Positions 1 to 4,769 of a stretch of DNA of 7,052 nucleotides are shown here, piece by piece (position 1 is the first letter of the stretch; every line of letters begins with the position of its first letter). This stretch comes from an uncultured Acidimicrobiales bacterium (GTDB lineage: Bacteria; Actinomycetota; Acidimicrobiia; Acidimicrobiales; SZUA-35). The notes below the pieces were generated by a model that was not told where the DNA came from, searched no databases, and worked only from the letters and a program-made list of their open reading frames with translations. The stretch lies in the NCBI GenBank assembly GCA_938008925.1, contig CALLIQ010000487.1, positions 1 through 7,052 on the forward strand, written 5' to 3'. Both the position numbers and the translations under genes were made by a program.

Positions 1-1086
1 CCCATGGGTTTCGACGATGTGATCGTTCGTCTCACCGCCGTGCACTTCCACTACGCCGGCTTCGCACTCCCGATCGTCGCCAGCCTCGTCGCCCCAGACG
101 ACGATGGTCGGCCGGGTCTGCTCCCCGGCGCCACGATCGTCGCCGTTCCGCTCACCGCCATCGGCATCATCGTCGGCGGGACGACCGAGTGGATCACAGC
201 GACGACGATGGCCACGGTCGGCATGGCCGTGGCCGCACGGCTCGTCGTGGTCGGGCGTCGACAGACCGGGCCCGCACGAGGACTGCTCATCACCGCTGGC
301 CTCGCCCTGACGGTCGGCATGTGCCTCGCCATCGCCTTCGCATGGTTCGTGTTCTTCGGGATCGACGGACTCACGATCGACCGGATGGCCCGCACCCACG
401 GCTCGCTCAACGCCTTCGGGTTCGGTCTCCTCGCCCTGATCGGTCTTCGGCTCATCCAGCCACCGACGAGGGAAGCGGCCACCGGAACGACGACCCCGAC
501 CGGAACGACCCTCGCTCTTCGCCACGCGACCAGCGGTGTTCCCGATCATCTCGTCGCCACGGCCGACCAACCCACGACCGTCGCTGCGATTCAGACGAGA
601 CGTGGCACCAGAACCGACACATGGACAGAGCCGATCCCGCTCGACCGATTCGACGAGGCGGTCATCCGACTCCGGACCTGGGCCGGCCACGAACGGGCGG
701 GGATCGAGCGTCTCCCGCATCAGCCGACGATCGCCGAAGGGGCGACCATCGCCATGACGATTCCGGTCGGACCGCTCGCCGTGACCGCCACCTGTCGAAT
801 CGTCGATGTCGTCGACGAGCCGGATCGCTTCGCCTTCACCTACGCAACGCTCCCCCACCACGTCGTCGAGGGCGTCGAGACGTTCACCGTCGGACGCAAT
901 GAGCACCATGCCTGGGTCGAGGTCACCGCTGTGTGGCGTCCGCTCGCCCTTGCGGCGCGGCTCGCTCCGCCGGTCACCCGCTATCTCCAAGGCCGGGCGA
1001 TCGCTCGATTCCTCAAAGGGATCGCCGGCGACGGACCCGCGGCTGACGGGATCGACGCGAATCAGGAACTAGAGGTTGCGCCGTAG
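1..1086 (+). CDS. YndJ-like membrane protein fused to a C-terminal DUF1990-like domain (5' truncated by window edge)
   Basis: Membrane protein of unknown function. Counting from the first ATG in the window (position 4), residues 1-155 hold about five hydrophobic segments (near 17-30, 42-60, 62-83, 94-122 and 133-152). The motifs TAVHFHYAGFALP and MARTHGSLNAFGF resemble the conserved part of the YndJ family. A Thr/Pro-rich linker (about 155-210) leads to a soluble domain at about 213-347. That domain resembles DUF1990: FDEAVIRLRTW, an AGIERL segment, EGATIAMTIPVGPL, RIVDVVDEPDRFAFTYATLP, a VEGVETF segment and a C-terminal RYLQGRAIARFL. The frame is open to the left edge and no Shine-Dalgarno precedes position 4. 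YndJ-family proteins normally have more membrane sequence before the HFHYAG motif, so the true start probably lies upstream. The stop codon lies 18 nt inside the 3' end of the opposing hydrolase gene. Family assignment is from memory of the motifs; the biochemical role is unknown. Confidence 0.7.
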   Translation, partial: PMGFDDVIVRLTAVHFHYAGFALPIVASLVAPDDDGRPGLLPGATIVAVPLTAIGIIVGGTTEWITATTMATVGMAVAARLVVVGRRQTGPARGLLITAGLALTVGMCLAIAFAWFVFFGIDGLTIDRMARTHGSLNAFGFGLLALIGLRLIQPPTREAATGTTTPTGTTLALRHATSGVPDHLVATADQPTTVAAIQTRRGTRTDTWTEPIPLDRFDEAVIRLRTWAGHERAGIERLPHQPTIAEGATIAMTIPVGPLAVTATCRIVDVVDEPDRFAFTYATLPHHVVEGVETFTVGRNEHHAWVEVTAVWRPLALAARLAPPVTRYLQGRAIARFLKGIAGDGPAADGIDANQELEVAP

Positions 1087-1788
1087 GAGGGAGTGCACTC
1101 GCTCCCAGTGCATCTCCGACGCCGCTCGGTTGTAGCGCCGACCTGCCGGCGCATACCCGTGCTCGGCGTCGGTGTGGAAGTCCATCGTGTAGGTGATGCC
1201 GGCCTCGGCCAATGCGGCCTCCATCACGTCCTTGTCTTCGACCGGGGCCGTCGCGTCGTTGTCGGCCCACCCGAAGTGCAGTTCGGCGGTGACGGCATCG
1301 AGGCCGAGATGCGGAGAGTCGTCACCCTCGCGAACGAGCCACGCACCGTGGATCGAGGCGACGGCCTTCACCCGGTCGGGGTTCGCCCGAGCGACCGACA
1401 TGGCGAGACCGCCGCTCATGCAGAAACCGACAGCCCCGATCGGTCCGTCGCCGGCGGCCGGGTCCGCGTCGGCCACGGCGAGGAGCGCATCGGCATCGCT
1501 GAGGATGTTGGTCGGCGTGAGGGCGCCCATGAGCTCGAAGCGGTCGTGCATGTCAGCGTCGTCGACATCCCAGATCTTGAACGGCCCTCCCCGATAGAAG
1601 AGGTACGGCATCATCACGTAATACCCGGCGGTCGCGAGGCGAGAGGCCATGTCCATCAGCGCAGGCCGGATACTCGGTGCATCCATGAGGTAGAGGACTA
1701 CCGGATGCGGACCCTCGTGCTCCGGGTGGAAGATGAACGTCTTCATCTCGCCCTCGGGTGTGGTGACGTCGAGCTCGCGTTCGATCAT
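1069..1788 (-). CDS. Dienelactone hydrolase family protein
   Basis: An alpha/beta hydrolase of the dienelactone hydrolase (DLH) family, 239 aa from the ATG at 1788, predicted cytoplasmic with no signal peptide. The nucleophile motif GFCMSGG puts Cys at residue 123, the same number as in classical Pseudomonas DLH. Asp176 (in GWADNDATAP) and His210 (in DAEHGYAP) complete the Cys-Asp-His triad. The classical Glu36 position is an Asp here (LYLMDAP, Asp36). Family members hydrolyse cyclic esters such as dienelactone, but many actinobacterial paralogues have unknown substrates, and nothing nearby suggests chlorocatechol degradation. An in-frame upstream ATG at 1830 is less likely. The 1788 ATG aligns with family N-termini and sits 6 nt after a TATGGT -10 element, which suggests a leaderless transcript. 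The gene is divergent from cdd. Family confidence is high; substrate unknown. Confidence 0.88.
   Translation of the reverse strand: MIERELDVTTPEGEMKTFIFHPEHEGPHPVVLYLMDAPSIRPALMDMASRLATAGYYVMMPYLFYRGGPFKIWDVDDADMHDRFELMGALTPTNILSDADALLAVADADPAAGDGPIGAVGFCMSGGLAMSVARANPDRVKAVASIHGAWLVREGDDSPHLGLDAVTAELHFGWADNDATAPVEDKDVMEAALAEAGITYTMDFHTDAEHGYAPAGRRYNRAASEMHWERVHSLLRRNL
1089..1113 (+). terminator. Possible 3'-end hairpin embedded in the opposing gene
   Basis: Just after the stop codon of the YndJ/DUF1990 gene, TGCACT (1094-1099) pairs with AGTGCA (1107-1112) across a 7-nt loop. Alternatively, GGGAG (1089-1093) pairs with CTCCC (1102-1106). GAGTGCACTC at 1091-1100 is itself a perfect palindrome. 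No T-run follows, and the bases also code for the C-terminus of the opposing hydrolase. A terminator role is only a weak suggestion. Confidence 0.2.
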
Positions 1789-1794
1789 TCCAAG

Positions 1795-1800
1795 ACCATA
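1795..1800 (-). promoter_or_regulatory. -10 element of the hydrolase gene (leaderless promoter)
   Basis: Read on the minus strand, the sequence is CCCTATGGT, then CTTGGA, then the ATG at 1788. TATGGT fits the actinobacterial TANNNT -10 consensus. Its 6-nt distance to the start codon is the spacing expected when transcription begins at the start codon itself. There is no good Shine-Dalgarno and no clear -35 (a weak TTCGTG lies about 18 nt upstream). Same core as the -10 on the other strand at 1849-1854. Confidence 0.55.
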
Positions 1801-1817
1801 GGGACCGTCGCACCGAC

Positions 1818-1848
1818 GCACGAAGCCCACTCATGGCGGCACGAACCC
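1818..1848. promoter_or_regulatory. Candidate operator: GCACGAA direct repeat between divergent promoters
   Basis: GCACGAA occurs at 1818-1824 and 1839-1845, exactly 21 bp apart (two helical turns), each followed by a matching CC after one variable base. A small inverted repeat, CGTCG-CAC-CGACG, lies at 1806-1818. Both are in the 48-bp space between the two opposed -10 elements, where a regulator could act on both transcripts. The repeats are short and could be chance; no regulator gene is visible in the window. Confidence 0.25.
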
Positions 1849-1854
1849 TATGGT
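1849..1854 (+). promoter_or_regulatory. -10 element of the cdd operon (leaderless promoter)
   Basis: TATGGT at 1849-1854 matches TANNNT. Seven bases later a GTG (1862) begins the cytidine deaminase frame, the geometry of a leaderless actinobacterial transcript. The ATG at 1850 lies inside this -10 hexamer and has no Shine-Dalgarno, so it is unlikely to be translated if this is the promoter. The extended core CCCTATGGT (1846-1854) is the exact inverted copy of the hydrolase promoter core. Confidence 0.55.
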
Positions 1855-1861
1855 TCCAGTG

Positions 1862-2245
1862 GTGATCGACTGGGATGCACTGAAGCTGGCCGCTGTGACC
1901 GCTGCTGAGAACTCGTACGCGCCATATTCGAAGCTGCATGTCGGCGCCGCCGCCCTCACCGCTTCGGGCGACATCGTCACCGGCGTCAACGTCGAGAACG
2001 CGAGTTACGGACTCACCTTCTGCGCCGAGGTCTCGCTCGTCGGCGCGCTCGTCACCCAGGGATCCGGTCGGCCAATCGCGGTCATGGTGACCGATGGCGA
2101 CGGCAACCCGCTCACGCCGTGCGGGCGCTGTCGCCAGGTGCTGATCGAGATGGGCGGACCGGAGCTCGCCATCAACGAGACGCACACCGCAGCAGAACTG
2201 TTGCCCGACGCGTTCTTGCCGGACGACCTTCCCGGCGCCGACTGA
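1862..2245 (+). CDS. cdd: Cytidine deaminase
   Basis: Homotetrameric-type zinc cytidine deaminase, converting cytidine and deoxycytidine to (deoxy)uridine in pyrimidine salvage. From the chosen GTG start it is 127 aa. The zinc and catalytic signatures are FCAEV (Cys54, Glu56) and PCGRCRQ (Cys87, Cys90). NVENASYG contains the ribose-contact Asn and Glu. YAPYSKLHVGAAAL and the C-terminal LLPDAF are also family hallmarks. Overall it resembles the mycobacterial enzyme. The residue after CAE is Val where Bacillus has Arg; Mycobacterium has Cys there, so the site is variable. An in-frame ATG at 1850 would add four residues, but it overlaps the -10 hexamer, and the GTG start brings the zinc cysteines closer to Bacillus numbering (53, 86, 89). 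It is the first gene of the operon and is followed 12 nt later by the phosphorylase. Confidence 0.93.
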   Translation: MIDWDALKLAAVTAAENSYAPYSKLHVGAAALTASGDIVTGVNVENASYGLTFCAEVSLVGALVTQGSGRPIAVMVTDGDGNPLTPCGRCRQVLIEMGGPELAINETHTAAELLPDAFLPDDLPGAD

Positions 2246-2257
2246 GCAGGACCACAG

Positions 2258-3013
2258 ATGTTTGGACTCATCACCGGCAGCGGCTTCTACGACATTCCCG
2301 ATCTCGAGCAGCGAGTCGTCGGCGACGTCGACACGCCATACGGCACCACCAGCGTCACGACGGGCGAATGGCGAGGCCGACCCATCGCGTTCCTCCCCCG
2401 GCACGGGTCTGGCCACAAGGTGCCCCCCTCGAAGATCAACTACCGGGCCAACGTCTGGGCGCTGAAAGAAGCCGGGGTCGACTCGGTGCTCGCCACCGCC
2501 GTCAGCGGTGGCATCAACCCGGCGATGGGGCTCGGCGCGCTCGTCGTGATCTCCGACGTGTTGAACTTCACCAGCGGGCGGGCCGACACGTTCTTCGACG
2601 GGGAGATCGAGGCCTTCGACTCGGCCAACCATCACGTCGACATGAGCCACCCCTACTCCCCTGCGCTACGCCAGCACGTGCTCGACGCTGCGGCGAGGGA
2701 ACACATCGACGTCCACGACGGCGGCGTGTACTGCACGGCGAACGGGCCCCGGTTCGAGACTCCGGCCGAGATCGAGATGATGCGCCGACTGGGTGGCGAC
2801 CTCGTCGGCATGACCGGCTATCCCGAGGTCGTGCTCGCGGTCGAAGCCGGCCTCTCCTACGCCTCGATCGGCATCATCTCGAATCCAGCGGCGGGCATCG
2901 GCGACGAGCCGCTCAGCGCGGAGGACGTCTTCGGGATGATCGGCGACGTGACCGAGCCGCTCCATCGCCTCATCGACACCACCATCACGCTGGCCACCGA
3001 GGCCCGATCGTGA
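2258..3013 (+). CDS. S-methyl-5'-thioinosine phosphorylase (MTAP/PNP family; may be annotated as MTA phosphorylase)
   Basis: A 251-aa trimeric-type purine nucleoside phosphorylase; the likely reaction is methylthioinosine + Pi to hypoxanthine + methylthioribose-1-phosphate. Phosphate-site elements are GSGFYD (7-12) and PRHG (47-50); YRANVWALKEAG and GPRFETPAEIE are also typical. Met185 lies in VGMTGYPE. In MTA phosphorylases the base-recognition segment is TDYDCW-like, with Asp contacting the adenine amino group. Here it reads SNPAAG (Asn209), as in 6-oxopurine phosphorylases and the Pseudomonas aeruginosa MTI phosphorylase PA3004. The fit to PA3004 also includes NFTSGRADTFF and MSHPYSPALRQ. 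The alternatives are MTA phosphorylase or a general inosine/guanosine phosphorylase, but mtaD and mtnA in the same operon favour MTI. AGGA at 2248-2251 sits 6 nt before the ATG. A gap of 48 nt holding the tandem repeat follows. Confidence 0.85.
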   Translation: MFGLITGSGFYDIPDLEQRVVGDVDTPYGTTSVTTGEWRGRPIAFLPRHGSGHKVPPSKINYRANVWALKEAGVDSVLATAVSGGINPAMGLGALVVISDVLNFTSGRADTFFDGEIEAFDSANHHVDMSHPYSPALRQHVLDAAAREHIDVHDGGVYCTANGPRFETPAEIEMMRRLGGDLVGMTGYPEVVLAVEAGLSYASIGIISNPAAGIGDEPLSAEDVFGMIGDVTEPLHRLIDTTITLATEARS

Positions 3014-3030
3014 ACTCGGTCGTGAACGAC

Positions 3031-3065
3031 GCCATGAGGGAGACGCCATGAGGGAGACGCCATGA
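3031..3065 (+). repeat. 14-bp tandem repeat (2.5 copies) forming two overlapping micro-ORFs and duplicated RBS
   Basis: The unit GCCATGAGGGAGAC occupies 3031-3044 and 3045-3058, and its first seven bases recur at 3059-3065. Each copy supplies an ATG (3034, 3048, 3062), and each ATG is in a different frame. The first two open five-codon ORFs reading MRETP (3034-3051 and 3048-3065). The TGA of each overlaps the next ATG as ATGA, so the second stop overlaps the aldolase start at 3062. AGGGAG inside each copy (3037-3042 and 3051-3056) lies 5 nt before the following ATG. It thus looks like a duplicated ribosome-binding site that forms a chain of coupled starts. Nothing here argues that the pentapeptides themselves are functional. 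Confidence 0.9.
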
Positions 3066-3727
3066 CCACAGCGGCTCAGCGCAAGAAACTCGCCACCGCG
3101 GTGATCGAGACCGCGCTCTCCATGGGCGAGCGGGGCATCAACAACGGCATGTCTGGCAACGTGTCGGTCCGGACCGACGAGGGCATGTTGATCACGCCGT
3201 CGTCGGTCGCCTACGACGACCTCACGCCCGACGACATCGTCGCCATGGACGCGAACGGTGAGTGGACCGTGAAGAACAAGGCCAGGCGCCCGTCGTCGGA
3301 ATGGCGCTTCCATCTCGACGTCTTCGCCGCCCGCCCGGATGCCGAGGGGATCGTGCACGCCCATCCGGTCAACGCCACCGCCCTGGCCTGCCATCGACGA
3401 GGCATCGAACGGTTCCACTACATGGTCGGCGTCGCCGGTGGGCACGACATTCGCTGCGCGCCCTACGCCACCTTCGGAACGCCCGAACTGTCGGCCAACG
3501 TGGTGGCCGCACTCGAGGACCGCAAGGCCTGCCTGATGGCCAACCACGGGATCATCGCGATCGGGTCGAGCCTCACGAACGCACTCGACATCGCCGTCGA
3601 GGTCGAGGTGCTCGCAGCTCAATATCTCGCCGCCCTCGCGATCGGCGAACCGAAGAAGCTCACGAAGAAACAGATGGACGAGGTGCTGACGAAGATGTCG
3701 TCCGGCGCCGGGTATGGGAGTTCATGA
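3062..3727 (+). CDS. Class II aldolase, L-fuculose-1-phosphate aldolase-like (probable 5-methylthioribulose-1-phosphate aldolase)
   Basis: A 221-aa zinc class II aldolase/adducin-family protein with close motif-by-motif agreement to E. coli FucA, offset by seven residues. SGNVS includes Asn33. SSEWRFH has the catalytic Glu80 (FucA Glu73). The zinc ligands are His99 and His101 in HAHP and His162 in NHGI. Tyr120 (HYMVGVAGG) and Phe138 (PYATFGT) match FucA Tyr113 and Phe131. Family members cleave ketose-1-phosphates to DHAP plus an aldehyde. Directly before mtnA, the likely substrate is methylthioribulose-1-phosphate, or 5-deoxyribulose-1-phosphate, as for the FucA-like Ald2 of DHAP-shunt bacteria. 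The alternative is an MtnB-type dehydratase, which is homologous; the FucA-like motifs and the lack of mtnC/mtnD nearby argue against it. The RBS AGGGAG is in the tandem repeat. The stop is followed after 1 nt by mtnA. Confidence 0.85.
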   Translation: MTTAAQRKKLATAVIETALSMGERGINNGMSGNVSVRTDEGMLITPSSVAYDDLTPDDIVAMDANGEWTVKNKARRPSSEWRFHLDVFAARPDAEGIVHAHPVNATALACHRRGIERFHYMVGVAGGHDIRCAPYATFGTPELSANVVAALEDRKACLMANHGIIAIGSSLTNALDIAVEVEVLAAQYLAALAIGEPKKLTKKQMDEVLTKMSSGAGYGSS

Positions 3728-3728
3728 C

Positions 3729-4769
3729 ATGTCCGATCACGACGCACCGGCGGTGCGCACGCTCGACTACACCGACGGCGTGATCACCATGATCGACCAG
3801 ACCGCGCTGCCTCAGGACGAGGTCTGGCTCGAGATCGACAACGTGGCCGATCTGGTCGCGGCGATCAAACGACTGTCGGTGCGAGGAGCGCCAGCGATCG
3901 GCGTGGCCGGCGCGTACGGCATCGCCATGGCTGCCCGGCTCCACGACCCCCTCACCGACACCGACGCCTTCGAGACCGCCGTGCACGACATTCGCGAGGC
4001 TCGGCCGACCGCGGTGAACTTGGCGTACACCGTCGACCGCGTCGCCCCGATCGCCCGAACCGATCCGGCGGAAGCCGAAGCCGAGGCACACCGAATCCGC
4101 GACGAAGAGCTCGCGGCGTCGGTCGCGATGGGCGAGCTCGGCGCCGACCTCGTGCTCGAACTGACCGGCGCCGACTCCATCCGAGCCATGACCATCTGCA
4201 ATACGGGCGGTCTCGCCACGGTCGAGCGGGGCACTGCCCTCGCGGTCATCCAGACGCTGAACGAACGCAGTGCACTCGCCGAAGCGATCCCGCTCGAGAC
4301 CCGACCGCTTCTCCAGGGCGGCCGGCTCACCACCTGGGAGCTGCAGCGAATGGGGGCTCCATTCCGCCTCATCGTCGATTCCGCGGGACCGTTCCTGCTG
4401 TCGCGGGGTGCGGCCGACGTGGTGTTGATCGGCGCGGATCGCATCGCCGCCAACGGCGACACCGCCAACAAGATCGGCAGCTTCAGTCTGGCCCTCGCCG
4501 CGAAACACGCCGGCGTTCCGTTCATCGTGGTGGCGCCGGAATCCACGATCGACATGTCGACCGCCAGCGGCGACGACATCGAGATCGAGGATCGAGGCCC
4601 GGCCGAAGTGGCGAGCGTTCGATCGACCGCGATCGCCCCGGAGGGCACCGACGCCATCAACCCGGCGTTCGACGTCACGCCGGCCGAGCTGATCACGGCG
4701 ATCGTCACCGACACCCGCATCATCCGACTCGCAGCGGGAGAGACCCTCACATCGGAGGCGAACGGATGA
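3729..4769 (+). CDS. mtnA: S-methyl-5-thioribose-1-phosphate isomerase
   Basis: Converts methylthioribose-1-phosphate to methylthioribulose-1-phosphate. The 346-aa length is normal for this eIF2B-related family. Visible hallmarks are RGAPAIGVAGAYG (52-64), TICNTGG with the catalytic Cys157, RPLLQGGRLTTWEL, IVDSAGPFLL, and GADRIAANGDTANKIG with the catalytic Asp237. GGGAG at 3716-3720 lies 8 nt before the ATG at 3729, so this start is preferred over the in-frame ATG at 3714, which lies inside the aldolase gene ahead of that ribosome-binding site. Only one base separates it from the aldolase stop, and its own TGA overlaps the mtaD start (ATGA), suggesting translational coupling on both sides. 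It could also act on 5-deoxyribose-1-phosphate, since related isomerases do; the sequence cannot decide. Confidence 0.95.
   Translation: MSDHDAPAVRTLDYTDGVITMIDQTALPQDEVWLEIDNVADLVAAIKRLSVRGAPAIGVAGAYGIAMAARLHDPLTDTDAFETAVHDIREARPTAVNLAYTVDRVAPIARTDPAEAEAEAHRIRDEELAASVAMGELGADLVLELTGADSIRAMTICNTGGLATVERGTALAVIQTLNERSALAEAIPLETRPLLQGGRLTTWELQRMGAPFRLIVDSAGPFLLSRGAADVVLIGADRIAANGDTANKIGSFSLALAAKHAGVPFIVVAPESTIDMSTASGDDIEIEDRGPAEVASVRSTAIAPEGTDAINPAFDVTPAELITAIVTDTRIIRLAAGETLTSEANG

Noticed and set aside
1789..1830. Upstream in-frame ATG (1830) for the hydrolase
   Set aside because: It would add 14 residues with no family similarity and would place the probable -10 element inside the coding region.
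1850..1861. ATG at 1850 as the cdd start
   Set aside because: It lies within the TATGGT -10 hexamer and has no Shine-Dalgarno. The GTG at 1862 has leaderless spacing and better family length. Not fully excluded if transcription starts further upstream.
1553..2650. A 365-codon minus-strand frame across the divergent promoter, cdd and part of the phosphorylase
   Set aside because: It crosses the promoter region and lies antisense to cdd and in another frame of the hydrolase; composition is typical of a shadow ORF.
2119..3051. A 310-codon plus-strand frame overlapping cdd and the phosphorylase
   Set aside because: Arg-rich translation in an alternative frame of two genes with full family signatures; its last codons are the MRETP repeat unit by coincidence of frame.
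3714..3728. Earlier in-frame ATG for mtnA
   Set aside because: It lies inside the aldolase coding region, ahead of the GGGAG ribosome-binding site that serves the ATG at 3729. The added residues (MGVHD) match nothing in the family.
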